From: Pseudomonas capeferrum | GTDB taxonomy: Bacteria; Pseudomonadota; Gammaproteobacteria; Pseudomonadales; Pseudomonadaceae | Assembly (NCBI RefSeq): GCF_013523055.1 | Contig: NZ_JAAMQM010000002.1 | Span: 186,001 to 250,000, forward strand | DNA: 64,000 bases | Reading direction: 5' to 3' | Shown: one piece after another, positions 26,305-37,038 of the stretch | How positions within the stretch are numbered: the stretch's first letter is position 1 | Layout: each line of letters starts with the position of its first letter | Position numbers and translations under genes: made by a program | Notes under the pieces: model-generated | The model's database searches: none | The model's input: the letters and a program-made list of their open reading frames with translations, nothing else | Told to the model about the DNA's origin: nothing

Positions 26305-27708
26305 ATGGCAAGTCCGATTAGCTCCTCCACCGGCCTTGGATCTGGTCTTAAGATCACCGAGATCGTCACGGTGCTCGTCCAGTCCGATACTGCGGCCAAG
26401 CAGGCACAGATCACCCGGCAGACCAGTAACAACACTGCGATGATTTCCGGTGTCGGCGCGCTGCGCAGCGCCCTCACGGCGTTCCAGGACGCCATGAAGA
26501 AACTCAACAGCGCGGATGCGCCCTCGTTCAACCCCTACGCCGCCACGTCCGGTAACGAAGCCATCTTCAAGGTATCCGCCGACAGTACTGCCGTTCCCGG
26601 CAGCTATGACATCGCGGTGAGCAACCTGGCTACCGGTTCGAAGGTGGCCAGCCAGAAGTTCGCCGATGGCGCCAGCGCCGAAATCGGCGAAGGCGAGCTC
26701 ACCATCGCCCAGGGTGACACGTCCTACAAGATTCAGGTCGGCAGCGGCGCCACGCTGCAAAGCGTTCGCGACCAGATCAACAAGGAAATGGGTGCTAACG
26801 GCATTTCCGCCAACATCATCAACGAGTCGGGCGGTTCGCGTCTCGTGCTGTCTTCCACGACTACCGGCAAGGGTACCGATCTGGTGCTGAGCGGTATTCC
26901 CGAGCTCGAAATCGACGGCACCAAGTCGATGGCCGACAATGCCAACGGTGCCGGCTTCATCACCAATCCAGCCAAGAATGCCGTTATCACCATCGACGGT
27001 CTGCAAGTCGAGAGCGCTACCAATACCGTCAAGAATGCCATCAGCGGCATGACCCTGGAGCTGACCGGAACCTCGTCCTCCAATAGTTCGACCAAGGCCA
27101 CGGTAGCCGCGAACAATGACGGCTTGAAAAAGTCGGTCCAGGGCTTCGTCGATGCCTACAACACGCTGCAGAAAACCATTACCTCGTTGACGTCCACCAG
27201 TCTTGACGAAGATGGCAACACGGTACTCGGTTCGCTGACCAACGACCCGACCACCCGCTCGTTGCTGGGCGATGTGCGCAAGGTATTGACCGAGGTCGGC
27301 TCGGGCGACCAGCTGACCACCTTGAGCCAGCTGGGTATCAACACCCAGAAGGACGGGACGCTGGAGTTCAATGCCACCAAGTTCACCACGGCGATGGATG
27401 AGAAGAAGCTCGGTACCGAGGTGCAGGAGCTGTTTTCCGGTACGAACGGCATTTTCGCGCGGATGAACAAGGCGATCGACCCCTACAACGCCACTGACGG
27501 CACATTGGTCCAGCGCAAGAACAATCTGGATGTCGTGGCCAAGCGCCTGAGCGATCAGCAAGCGGCGCTGGACCGACGTTCGGAGTCGTTGACCGAAGCC
27601 TTGACCAAACGTTATGTCGCGCTAGATACCGCGCTCGGCAAGATGACCGCTCAAGCCAGCCAGATCACGTCGTTCTTCGACGCCATCAACGCCCAGGCGA
27701 AATCCTGA
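26305..27708 (+). CDS. fliD: Filament cap protein FliD (HAP2)
   Basis: A 467-residue cap protein with the N-terminal FliD block (SSTGLGSGLKITEIVTVLVQ; family form GLGSGxD) and the C-terminal heptad region (VQRKNNLDVVAKRLSDQQAA, LTKRYVALDTALGKM). The pentameric cap folds and inserts flagellin at the filament tip and can act as an adhesin in Pseudomonas. Followed by a terminator at 27724-27759. Confidence 0.97.
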   Translation: MASPISSSTGLGSGLKITEIVTVLVQSDTAAKQAQITRQTSNNTAMISGVGALRSALTAFQDAMKKLNSADAPSFNPYAATSGNEAIFKVSADSTAVPGSYDIAVSNLATGSKVASQKFADGASAEIGEGELTIAQGDTSYKIQVGSGATLQSVRDQINKEMGANGISANIINESGGSRLVLSSTTTGKGTDLVLSGIPELEIDGTKSMADNANGAGFITNPAKNAVITIDGLQVESATNTVKNAISGMTLELTGTSSSNSSTKATVAANNDGLKKSVQGFVDAYNTLQKTITSLTSTSLDEDGNTVLGSLTNDPTTRSLLGDVRKVLTEVGSGDQLTTLSQLGINTQKDGTLEFNATKFTTAMDEKKLGTEVQELFSGTNGIFARMNKAIDPYNATDGTLVQRKNNLDVVAKRLSDQQAALDRRSESLTEALTKRYVALDTALGKMTAQASQITSFFDAINAQAKS

Positions 27709-27723
27709 TCCCGTCGCGCACCA

Positions 27724-27759
27724 AGCCCAACGTCGCTTTCCAGTCACGTCGGGCTTTTT
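27724..27759 (+). terminator. Terminator after fliD
   Basis: AGCCCAACGT pairs with ACGTCGGGCT (one mismatch) over an 11-base loop, followed by a TTTTT run from 27755. It separates fliD from the fliS promoter just downstream. Confidence 0.75.
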
Positions 27760-27767
27760 CTTCACCC

Positions 27768-27794
27768 TAAAGTTTTTTACCGTACTGGCGATAC
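27768..27794 (+). promoter_or_regulatory. sigma-28 promoter of fliST
   Basis: TAAAGTTT (27768-27775) is an exact -35 element. An 11-base spacer follows, then GGCGATAC (27787-27794) against GCCGATAA. It lies 41 bases before the fliS ATG. Confidence 0.8.
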
Positions 27795-27835
27795 AAACGG
27801 TACACGCAACCTTTTCCGCTGCAACGAGGTAGACC

Positions 27836-28231
27836 ATGAACCCGATGTTGGCCCTTCGGCAATACCAGAAAGTCAACGGTGTGGCGCAGACGTCCGTAGC
27901 CAGCCCGCACCGTCTGGTGCAGATGCTCATGCAAGGCGGGCTCGACCGCATTGCCCAGGCCAAGGGCGCCATCGCGCGCAATGACATCGCCCAGAGGGGC
28001 ATATTGATCGGCAAGGCTATCGATATCGTCGGCGGCCTGCGTGAAGGGTTGGACCTCGAAAACCATGCCGACAGCCTGGCCGAGCTGGACAGTCTGTATA
28101 CCTACATGAGCCGTCGCCTGGTCGAAGCCAACGTGAAATCCGATCCGGCCATTCTCGACGAGGTGGCGCGCCTGCTGATCACCGTCAAGGAAGGCTGGGA
28201 TGCCATTGGCGATCAGACCGCAGAGTCGTAG
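27836..28231 (+). CDS. fliS: Flagellin export chaperone FliS
   Basis: A 131-residue helical chaperone with the FliS pattern: SPHRLVQMLMQGGLDRIAQA near residue 22, then KGAIARNDIAQRGILIGKA and IVGGLREGLD. It binds the C-terminal helix of newly made flagellin and keeps it unpolymerised until export. A GAGGTAG site precedes the ATG. It is read from a sigma-28 promoter, so chaperone and flagellin are made together. fliT follows after 9 bases. Confidence 0.96.
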   Translation: MNPMLALRQYQKVNGVAQTSVASPHRLVQMLMQGGLDRIAQAKGAIARNDIAQRGILIGKAIDIVGGLREGLDLENHADSLAELDSLYTYMSRRLVEANVKSDPAILDEVARLLITVKEGWDAIGDQTAES

Positions 28232-28240
28232 GAGAACCCG

Positions 28241-28537
28241 ATGAGCCTGGTAATCGAGCGTATCGAACAAACGCGCGAGGCGCTGTTGGCCGCGCTGTCC
28301 ACACGCGATTGGGAAGCCGTGAGCGAGCTCGACATCGAGTGCCGCCTGTGTGTCGACGATGTGCTGGCGGAAGCTTCTGTCAACGAATCGGCGGTCCGTG
28401 GCAGTCTTGAGGAGCTGCTGGGGGTCTACCGGCAATTAATTGAAATTGCAAGTGGTGAGCGTCAATCTATAGTCGATGAGATGTCGCAGATCCGCCAGGC
28501 AAAAAACGCCGCAAAGGTATACCATTTGTTCAGCTGA
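28241..28537 (+). CDS. fliT: FliT-like export chaperone
   Basis: A 98-residue, all-helical acidic protein in the position of fliT (fleP in P. aeruginosa nomenclature), directly after fliS. Sequence features are weak: an N-terminal helix ERIEQTREALLAALSTRDWE resembling the FliT start, and a second heptad helix near residues 50-75. FliT-type proteins escort the cap protein FliD to the export gate. Assignment rests mainly on size, helical pattern and gene order. A strong terminator follows. Confidence 0.8.
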   Translation: MSLVIERIEQTREALLAALSTRDWEAVSELDIECRLCVDDVLAEASVNESAVRGSLEELLGVYRQLIEIASGERQSIVDEMSQIRQAKNAAKVYHLFS

Positions 28538-28550
28538 CGCTGGATGATAC

Positions 28551-28590
28551 AAAAACAGGGCGCCATAAATTTGACTGACCCTGTTTTTTT
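28551..28590 (+). terminator. Terminator after fliT
   Basis: AAAAACAGGG (28551-28560) pairs with CCCTGTTTTT (28579-28588) and is followed by more T. It closes the fliST unit before fleQ. Confidence 0.88.
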
Positions 28591-28703
28591 GACTTAACTA
28601 GTGGCTGTTTGCGTTTATCAGACGTCCGATTGCTGAAGTGTTCAGTCGGAATGCTGTCGAACACGCCCCCGGGCGCCGATATGACTAGGGAAGTTGCTAT
28701 TGC

Positions 28704-30179
<1,476 letters not shown>

Positions 30180-30317
30180 CGCCTGCGCCACCCGGCGAAC
30201 TCATTCATGAGGCCGCCGGGGGCACCTTGAACGCTGCCTCCAAAAGGGCGCAAAGCCCCATCCATGCTGTTCTGCGTGCCGCCTCTGGCGCTCTTTCGGG
30301 CTGATTACCCGGATGAA

Positions 30318-30333
30318 CGGCACGGCTATTGCT
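30318..30333 (+). promoter_or_regulatory. sigma-54 promoter of fleSR
   Basis: CGGCACGGCTATTGCT differs from the consensus TGGCACGNNNNTTGCW only at the first base. It lies 51 bases before the fleS ATG and would put fleSR under FleQ. Confidence 0.87.
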
Positions 30334-30384
30334 ACTGCGCTTGCAACGCGCCGTTTTTGACGGTCAGCCACGCGAGAGAGCACG

Positions 30385-31590
30385 ATGCCCCAGGCCGCCC
30401 AGATATCCCGAGCCCCCGATCCGCAAGGCCGCAACCCGGTCGAGCCGCAAGGTCGAAAGGACCTCGAGCAGGCGTTCGCCCTGTTCAGCCAGGTCTCCAG
30501 CCAGCTCAGCGAGTCCTATTCCCTGCTGGAAAACCGGGTCAGCGAGCTCAAGGGCGAGCTTGCAGTGGTCAGTGCCCAGCGCATGGCCGAACTGGCTGAA
30601 AAGGAACGCCTGGCCAATCGCTTGCAGCACCTGCTGGGCTTGTTGCCGGGCGGGATCATCGTCATCGATGCCCAAGGGTACGTATGCGAGGCCAACCCTG
30701 CGGCGTGCGACCTGCTGGGCGAGCCTTTGATCGGCCAGCTGTGGCGCCAGGTGATCGCGCGCAGTTTCGCCCCGCGCGACGATGACGGGCATGAAGTCTC
30801 CCTGCGTGATGGGCGGCGCCTGTCCATTGCCACTCGATCGCTGGATGCCGAACCGGGGCAGCTGGTGCTGCTTACCGACCTGACCGAAACCCGCCGCCTG
30901 CAAGATCAGCTGGCCCGGCATGAGCGCCTGTCCGCCCTGGGGCGCATGGTCGCCTCCCTGGCGCATCAGATCCGCACGCCACTGTCGGCGGCACTGCTTT
31001 ATGCCAGTCACCTGGCCGATACCGAGCAGGAACTCGCTCCCTCGATGCGCCAGCGCTTTGCGAGCAGCCTCAAGGAGCGCCTGCATGAACTCGAGCATCA
31101 GGTCCGGGACATGCTGGTCTTCGCCCGTGGCGAACTGCCGGTCACCGACCGGGTGACGCCCAAGGCTCTGTTCCAGGCCTTGCAGCAGGCTGCGCAGGCT
31201 CATGTCCAAGGACACTCCGTTCGCTGGCAATGCGATACCCATTTAGGCGAACTGATGTGCAATCGCGATACCTTGGTCGGCGCGCTGCTCAACCTGATCG
31301 AGAATGCCCTGCAGGCCAGCAGCGCGCCGGCGCGGGTAAAGATTCATCTGTATCGCCGCGATTGCACGCTGCACCTGTGCATCAGCGATGCCGGGTGCGG
31401 TATGGAGGCGAGCCTGCTGTCGCGCCTGGGCGAGCCGTTCCTGACCACCAAGGCTACCGGCACCGGCCTTGGTCTGGCGGTGGTCCAGGCAGTGGTCCGG
31501 GCGCATCAGGGCAGCGTCCGGGTAAGATCGAAGATCGGACGGGGCACCTGCGTAAGCGTCACCTTGCCGCTGATCGGCGAGGCACGCTGA
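30385..31590 (+). CDS. fleS: Sensor histidine kinase FleS
   Basis: A 401-residue soluble kinase. After a helical N-terminus there is a PAS domain at about 75-170 (LGLLPGGIIVIDAQGYVCEA), then a HisKA domain with phospho-acceptor H194 in LAHQIRTPLS, and a C-terminal ATPase with NLIENALQA (N box), ISDAGCGME (G1) and TKATGTGLGLAVVQ (G2). No membrane segment is seen, so it senses a cytoplasmic cue. It is the partner of FleR, whose start overlaps its stop by one base. Confidence 0.96.
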   Translation: MPQAAQISRAPDPQGRNPVEPQGRKDLEQAFALFSQVSSQLSESYSLLENRVSELKGELAVVSAQRMAELAEKERLANRLQHLLGLLPGGIIVIDAQGYVCEANPAACDLLGEPLIGQLWRQVIARSFAPRDDDGHEVSLRDGRRLSIATRSLDAEPGQLVLLTDLTETRRLQDQLARHERLSALGRMVASLAHQIRTPLSAALLYASHLADTEQELAPSMRQRFASSLKERLHELEHQVRDMLVFARGELPVTDRVTPKALFQALQQAAQAHVQGHSVRWQCDTHLGELMCNRDTLVGALLNLIENALQASSAPARVKIHLYRRDCTLHLCISDAGCGMEASLLSRLGEPFLTTKATGTGLGLAVVQAVVRAHQGSVRVRSKIGRGTCVSVTLPLIGEAR

Positions 31591-32966
31591 TGGCTATCAA
31601 GGTCCTGCTGGTCGAGGACGATCGCGTACTGCGCCAGGCCTTGGGCGACACGCTGGAAATCGGCGGTTTCGCCTATTCTGCCGTCGGTTCTGCCGAAGAG
31701 GCGCTGAAGGCCGTGGCGGGCGAGGCCTTCAGCCTCGTGGTCAGCGACGTGAACATGCCTGGCATGGACGGTCACCAGCTGTTGGCCCAGCTGCGTCGCC
31801 ATCATCCGCAATTGCCGGTACTGCTGATGACCGCCCATGCAGCGGTCGAGCGTGCGGTCGATGCCATGCGCCAGGGCGCGGCGGACTATCTGGTCAAGCC
31901 TTTCGAGCCCAAGGCCCTTTTAGGGATGGTGGCGCGGCATGCCAGCGGTCGGCTGGTCGCGCAGGATAGCGGCCCCGTCGCCCAGGAGCCTGCCAGTCGG
32001 CAATTGCTGGAACTGGCTGCGCGGGTCGCGCGCAGCGATTCCACGGTGCTCATCTCCGGTGAGTCGGGTACGGGCAAGGAGGTCCTGGCGCGTTACATTC
32101 ACCAGCAGTCGTCGCGCGCGGGTCAACCGTTCGTGGCGATCAATTGTGCCGCCATTCCGGACAACATGCTCGAAGCCACGCTGTTCGGTCACGAAAAGGG
32201 AGCCTTTACCGGCGCCATCGCCGCCCAGCCCGGCAAGTTCGAGCAGGCGGACGGTGGCACCTTGTTGCTCGACGAGATTTCCGAGATGCCGCTTGGACTG
32301 CAGGCCAAGCTGCTGCGCGTGTTGCAGGAGCGGGAAGTGGAGCGGGTAGGGGGGCGCAAGCCGATCAGCCTGGACATCCGCATCCTGGCCACCACCAACC
32401 GCGACCTCGCCGGTGAAGTGGCTGCCGGACGTTTTCGCGAGGACCTGTACTATCGCCTGTCGGTCTTTCCGTTGGCGTGGCGTCCCTTGCGCGAGCGCAG
32501 TGCCGACATCCTGCCCTTGGCCGAGCGACTGCTGGCCTACCATGTCGACAAGATGAAACATGCTCCTGTGCGGCTCTCGAATGCGGCGCGGGCCTGCCTG
32601 CAGGCCTATGCCTGGCCTGGCAACGTCCGCGAGCTGGACAATGCGCTGCAGCGGGCGTTGATCCTGCAGCAGGGTGGCGTGATCGAGGCGGCGGATTTCT
32701 GCCTGGCCGGCACGCTGCCGCTTGCACCTGTCTCGTCGCCGACGACGAATGTGCCTGCCATCGATGCGCGAGCGTCGGATACCGGCTGTCTGGACGGTGA
32801 CCTGCGCCGTCATGAGTTCCAGATGATTATCGATACCCTGCGCGCCGAGCGCGGACGACGTAAAGAGGCTGCCGAGCGGCTAGGAATCAGCCCGCGCACC
32901 CTGCGTTACAAGCTGGCGCAGATGCGCGATGCCGGCCTGGACGTCGAGGCCAGTCTGTTCAGCTGA
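31590..32966 (+). CDS. fleR: Sigma-54 response regulator FleR
   Basis: A 458-residue NtrC-type regulator. The ATG at 31590 shares one base with the fleS stop (TGATG). Receiver domain 1-120 with phospho-acceptor D53 (VVSDVNMPGMDG); AAA+ domain with GESGTGKE at 157-164 and GAFTGA at 204-209; Walker B GGTLLLDEISE; C-terminal Fis-type helix-turn-helix (AAERLGISPRTLRYKLAQM). In P. aeruginosa FleSR acts below FleQ to switch on basal-body and hook genes. All functional motifs are intact. Confidence 0.97.
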   Translation: MAIKVLLVEDDRVLRQALGDTLEIGGFAYSAVGSAEEALKAVAGEAFSLVVSDVNMPGMDGHQLLAQLRRHHPQLPVLLMTAHAAVERAVDAMRQGAADYLVKPFEPKALLGMVARHASGRLVAQDSGPVAQEPASRQLLELAARVARSDSTVLISGESGTGKEVLARYIHQQSSRAGQPFVAINCAAIPDNMLEATLFGHEKGAFTGAIAAQPGKFEQADGGTLLLDEISEMPLGLQAKLLRVLQEREVERVGGRKPISLDIRILATTNRDLAGEVAAGRFREDLYYRLSVFPLAWRPLRERSADILPLAERLLAYHVDKMKHAPVRLSNAARACLQAYAWPGNVRELDNALQRALILQQGGVIEAADFCLAGTLPLAPVSSPTTNVPAIDARASDTGCLDGDLRRHEFQMIIDTLRAERGRRKEAAERLGISPRTLRYKLAQMRDAGLDVEASLFS

Positions 32967-32995
32967 ACCCTTTGCGCACAAGGCAATGACTGGGC

Positions 32996-33011
32996 TGGCA
33001 CTCTTGTTGCT
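32996..33011 (+). promoter_or_regulatory. sigma-54 promoter of fliEFGHIJ
   Basis: TGGCACTCTTGTTGCT matches the -24/-12 consensus at all strongly conserved positions. It lies 60 bases before the fliE start. Confidence 0.9.
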
Positions 33012-33071
33012 AGATCCTGGGTAACCGCTGCATGAGTGTCAAAAAAATGCGGCTGCAGGAGAGAGGAAGTC

Positions 33072-33398
33072 ATGAGCCAAGGTGTTGAATTCAATCGTTT
33101 GATGCTGGACATGCGTGCCATGCAGGCGGACGCCATGTCGATGCCCAAGGCCGTTGCCGCGCCCGAGATGGGCTCGAGCAATTTCGCCGACATGCTTGGG
33201 CAAGCCATCAACAAGGTGCAAGACACCCAGCAGGCTTCGTCGCAGCTGGCCAACGCCTTCGAGATCGGCAAGAGCGGCATCGACCTGACCGACGTGATGG
33301 TCGCCTCGCAAAAGGCCACCGTGTCGTTCCAGGCACTTACCCAGGTACGCAACAAGCTTGTCCAGGCGTACCAGGACATCATGCAGATGCCGGTGTGA
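33072..33398 (+). CDS. fliE: Hook-basal body adaptor FliE
   Basis: A 108-residue protein (start [20 protein letters not shown] at 33072, with GAGAGGAAG just upstream; an open frame from 33036 is not needed). FliE joins the MS ring to the rod and is the first exported subunit. The conserved C-terminal half has [20 protein letters not shown] and [19 protein letters not shown]. First gene of the fliEFGHIJ run. Confidence 0.96.
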   Translation: MSQGVEFNRLMLDMRAMQADAMSMPKAVAAPEMGSSNFADMLGQAINKVQDTQQASSQLANAFEIGKSGIDLTDVMVASQKATVSFQALTQVRNKLVQAYQDIMQMPV

Positions 33399-33412
33399 GG
33401 GCATATTGAGTC

Positions 33413-35194
33413 ATGGCTGAAGCAGTCGTCGATAACGCACCCGCCAAGAGCCGCCCGGCCGCGTCCAAGCCGCCGCTGTTCGGCCTGGCGTTCCTGGAAA
33501 ACATCTCGCGGATGCCCGTGCTGCGTCAGCTCGGCCTGTTGGTCGGTCTCGCCGCGAGCGTGGCGATCGGCTTTGCCGTGGTGCTCTGGTCCCAGCAGCC
33601 TGACTATCGTCCGCTCTATGGCAGCCTCACCGGCATGGACACCAAGCAGGTCATGGAGACCCTGGCCGCCGCCGACATCCCTTATACCGTCGAGCCCAAT
33701 TCGGGCGCCTTGCTGGTCAAGTCCGACGACATTTCCCGCGCGCGCCTGAAACTGGCGGCCGCGGGTGTTGCGCCAACCGATGGCAACGTCGGCTTCGAGC
33801 TGCTCGACAAGGAACAAGGCCTGGGCACCAGCCAGTTCATGGAAGCCACGCGCTATCGTCGCAGCCTGGAAGGCGAGTTGGCGCGTACCGTTTCCAGCCT
33901 CAACAACGTGAAGGCCGCCCGCGTGCACCTGGCGATCCCGAAGAGCTCGGTGTTCGTTCGTGACGAGCGCAAGCCCAGCGCCTCGGTGTTGATCGAGGTC
34001 TACCCGGGGCGCGCCCTCGAGGCGGGCCAGGTCATGGCCATCGTCAACCTGGTGGCGACCAGCGTGCCCGAGCTCGACAAGTCGCAGGTCACCGTGGTCG
34101 ACCAGAAAGGCAACCTGCTTTCCGAGCAACTGCAGGACACCGCGTTGACCATGGCGGGCAAGCAGTTCGACTACAGCCGCCGCATGGAAACCATGCTGAC
34201 CCAGCGCGTGCACAACATCCTGCAACCGGTGCTGGGTAACGACCGTTACAAGGCCGAGGTGTCGACGGATGTCGATTTCAGTGCCACCGAGTCCACGTCG
34301 GAGCAGTTCAACCCCGATCAACCGGCCCTGCGCAGCGTGCAGTCCACCGATGAGCAACGCTCCAGCAGCCAGGGTCCGCAAGGCGTGCCGGGTGCCTTGA
34401 GCAACCAGCCACCGGGCGCGGCCACCGCACCGCAGACCACCGGCGGCACCGCGGCCGCCGCCGGCGCCATCGCGCCCGGTCAGCCGCTGCTGGACGCCAA
34501 CGGGCAGCAGATCATGGACCCGGCCACCGGCCAGCCGATGCTCGCGCCTTATCCGAGCGACAAGCGTCAGCAGTCGACCAAGAACTTCGAGCTGGATCGC
34601 TCCATCAGCCATACCCGCCAGCAGCAGGGTCGCCTGACGCGCCTGTCGGTGGCCGTGGTGGTCGATGACCAGGTCAAGCTCGACCCGGCCACCGGCGAAG
34701 CCACCCGCGCGCCGTGGAGTGCCGAGGACCTTACCCGTTTCACTCGCCTGGTGCAGGATGCGGTGGGCTTCGATGCCAGCCGCGGCGACAGTGTCAGCGT
34801 GATGAACGTGCCGTTCGCCGCCGACCGTGGCGAAGAGATCATCGACATCCCGTTCTACTCGCAGCCCTGGTTCTGGGACATCGTCAAGCAGGTACTCGGC
34901 GTGCTGTTCATCCTGGTACTGGTGTTCGGCGTATTGCGGCCAGTGCTCAACAACATTACCGGCGGTGGCAAGCAGGCAGCCGCGGACAGCAACGACATGG
35001 AGTTGGGCGGCATGATCGGTCTGGATGGCGAACTGGCCAACGACCGTGTCAGCCTGGGTGGCCCGCAAAGCATTCTGTTGCCAAGCCCGACCGATGGCTA
35101 TGAGGCACAGTTGAACGCAATCAAGGGCCTCGTGGCCGAAGATCCGGGTCGTGTCGCCCAGGTCGTGAAAGAGTGGATCAACGCCGATGAGTGA
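33413..35194 (+). CDS. fliF: MS-ring protein FliF
   Basis: A 593-residue inner-membrane protein that forms the MS ring, the first structure of the motor. Membrane segments are seen at about 38-58 (LGLLVGLAASVAIGFAVVLW) and 488-510 (VLGVLFILVLVFGVLRPVL). Between them lie the ring-building motifs, including TRYRRSLEGELARTVSSLNN and AARVHLAIPKSSVF, plus a Gly/Ala/Pro-rich loop at about 315-380. The cytoplasmic C-terminus (LVAEDPGRVAQVVKEWI) is the FliG-binding helix. It overlaps fliG by 8 bases. Confidence 0.97.
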   Translation: MAEAVVDNAPAKSRPAASKPPLFGLAFLENISRMPVLRQLGLLVGLAASVAIGFAVVLWSQQPDYRPLYGSLTGMDTKQVMETLAAADIPYTVEPNSGALLVKSDDISRARLKLAAAGVAPTDGNVGFELLDKEQGLGTSQFMEATRYRRSLEGELARTVSSLNNVKAARVHLAIPKSSVFVRDERKPSASVLIEVYPGRALEAGQVMAIVNLVATSVPELDKSQVTVVDQKGNLLSEQLQDTALTMAGKQFDYSRRMETMLTQRVHNILQPVLGNDRYKAEVSTDVDFSATESTSEQFNPDQPALRSVQSTDEQRSSSQGPQGVPGALSNQPPGAATAPQTTGGTAAAAGAIAPGQPLLDANGQQIMDPATGQPMLAPYPSDKRQQSTKNFELDRSISHTRQQQGRLTRLSVAVVVDDQVKLDPATGEATRAPWSAEDLTRFTRLVQDAVGFDASRGDSVSVMNVPFAADRGEEIIDIPFYSQPWFWDIVKQVLGVLFILVLVFGVLRPVLNNITGGGKQAAADSNDMELGGMIGLDGELANDRVSLGGPQSILLPSPTDGYEAQLNAIKGLVAEDPGRVAQVVKEWINADE

Positions 35195-36206
35195 TAACCG
35201 AGCCGTTAGCGCCAAGCTGAGTCGTGTCGACAAGGCTGCCATCCTCCTGCTGTCCCTGGGCGAGACCGATGCCGCCCAGGTGTTGCGACACATGGGGCCG
35301 AAGGAAGTCCAGCGGGTCGGTGTGGCCATGGCGCAGATGGGCACCATCCATCGTGAGCAGGTCGAACAGGTGATGAGCGAGTTCGTCGAGGTCGTCGGCG
35401 ACCAGACCAGCCTGGGCGTGGGCTCCGATGGTTATATCCGCAAGATGCTTAACCAGGCGCTGGGCGAGGACAAGGCCAACGGCCTGATCGATCGCATCCT
35501 GCTCGGTGGCAATACCAGCGGCCTGGACAGCCTGAAGTGGATGGAGCCGCGCGCGGTAGCCGACGTCATCCGCTTCGAGCACCCGCAGATCCAGGCGATC
35601 GTCGTGGCTTACCTGGACCCGGACCAGGCCGGCGAGGTACTGAGCAATTTCGACCACAAGGTACGCCTGGACATCATCCTGCGCGTGTCCTCGCTCAATA
35701 CCGTCCAGCCGGCGGCGCTCAAGGAGCTGAACCAGATCCTGGAGAAACAGTTCTCCGGCAACTCCAACGCCGCGCGTACGACGCTGGGTGGCATCAAGCG
35801 GGCCGCCGACATCATGAACTTCCTCGACAGCTCGGTGGAAGGTCAGCTCATGGATTCGATCCGCGAGGTCGATACCGACCTGTCCGAGCAGATCGAGGAC
35901 CTGATGTTCGTCTTCAACAACCTGGCCGACGTGGACGATCGCGGTATCCAGGCGCTGCTGCGCGAAGTGTCCTCGGACGTGCTGGTGGTTTCGCTCAAGG
36001 GTGCCGACGAAAGGGTCAAGGACAAGGTCTTCAAGAACATGTCCAAACGCGCTTCCGAGCTGCTGCGCGACGACCTGGAAGCCAAGGGTCCGGTGCGTGT
36101 CAGCGATGTGGAGACCGCGCAGAAGGAAATCCTCACCATTGCCCGACGCATGGCCGAGGCCGGCGAGATCGTGCTCGGTGGCAAGGGTGGCGAGGAGATG
36201 ATCTGA
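35187..36206 (+). CDS. fliG: Motor switch protein FliG
   Basis: A 339-residue C-ring protein. The N-terminal domain binds FliF (KAAILLLSLGETDAAQVLRH), the middle domain has the EHPQ motif (IRFEHPQIQAIVVAYLD), and the C-terminal domain holds the charged torque helix (KGADERVKDKVFKNMSKRAS, then RDDLEAKGPVRVSDVETAQK) that meets the stators. Length and motifs are typical. Confidence 0.98.
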   Translation: MSDNRAVSAKLSRVDKAAILLLSLGETDAAQVLRHMGPKEVQRVGVAMAQMGTIHREQVEQVMSEFVEVVGDQTSLGVGSDGYIRKMLNQALGEDKANGLIDRILLGGNTSGLDSLKWMEPRAVADVIRFEHPQIQAIVVAYLDPDQAGEVLSNFDHKVRLDIILRVSSLNTVQPAALKELNQILEKQFSGNSNAARTTLGGIKRAADIMNFLDSSVEGQLMDSIREVDTDLSEQIEDLMFVFNNLADVDDRGIQALLREVSSDVLVVSLKGADERVKDKVFKNMSKRASELLRDDLEAKGPVRVSDVETAQKEILTIARRMAEAGEIVLGGKGGEEMI

Positions 36207-36279
36207 TTGCATGGCAGGTGCCATGGATAGCGCCCGCTTTGCGGTCTTCAACTCCACCGGTTTGCGAGAACTCGACAGC

Positions 36280-37038
36280 ATGTCCACCAAAGAACACTCC
36301 AGTGACCTCATTCGCGCGGACCAGCTGCGTGGCGTCGACGTCTGGGCAATGCCCAGCTTCGATCCCCAGCCCGAACCCGTGCCGGAGCCAGAGCCGGAAG
36401 TTGTCGAGGAGATCGAGGAAGTCCCGCTGGAAGAAGTCCAGCCGCTGACGCTCGAAGAGCTCGAAGCCATCCGCCAGGAAGCCTATAACGAGGGCTTCGC
36501 CACCGGTGAGCGCGAAGGTTTTCACAGTACTCAGCTCAAGGTCCGGCAGGAAGCGGAGACGGCGCTGGCGGCGCGACTCGACAGTCTGGACCAGCTCATG
36601 AAGCACCTGTTGGACCCCATTGCCGAGCAGGACAGCCAGATCGAAAAAGGCATGATCCACCTGGTCAGCCATGTGGCCCGCCAGGTTATCGGCCGTGACC
36701 TGCGCATCGATTCCAGCCGCATCACCCAGGTTCTGCGCGAGGCGCTCAAGCTGTTGCCGATGGGCGCCGACAACATCCGTATCCATCTCAATCCCCAGGA
36801 TTTCGAGCTGGTGAAGGCCTTGCGCGAACGTCACGAAGAGCAGTGGAAACTGCTCGAGGACGAGTCGTTGCTGCCGGGTGGCTGCCGTATCGAAACGGCC
36901 CACAGTCGAATCGATGCAACGGTGGAAACGCGTATCGAACAGGCCATCTCGCAGATCTTCGACCAACTGCACGATCAGGCGCTGCATCCCGCGGCTGCCG
37001 ATATGACGCTTGACCTGGGTCGTACCGATGCGTCTTGA
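36280..37038 (+). CDS. fliH: Export ATPase regulator FliH
   Basis: A 252-residue soluble export component from the ATG at 36280 ([20 protein letters not shown]), which gives the expected Pseudomonas N-terminus; in-frame ATGs at 36211 and 36223 would add a non-conserved leader. A Pro/Glu-rich stretch (about 30-55) precedes the helical E/V-type stator-like domain, and the C-terminal domain contains [20 protein letters not shown]. FliH tethers and restrains the FliI ATPase at the export gate. It overlaps fliI by 11 bases. Confidence 0.92.
   Translation: MSTKEHSSDLIRADQLRGVDVWAMPSFDPQPEPVPEPEPEVVEEIEEVPLEEVQPLTLEELEAIRQEAYNEGFATGEREGFHSTQLKVRQEAETALAARLDSLDQLMKHLLDPIAEQDSQIEKGMIHLVSHVARQVIGRDLRIDSSRITQVLREALKLLPMGADNIRIHLNPQDFELVKALRERHEEQWKLLEDESLLPGGCRIETAHSRIDATVETRIEQAISQIFDQLHDQALHPAAADMTLDLGRTDAS

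Noticed and set aside
30180..30384. Possible terminator between fleQ and fleS (AAAGGGCGC against GCGCTCTTT)
   Set aside because: The loop would be about 40 bases and no T-tract follows a compact stem.
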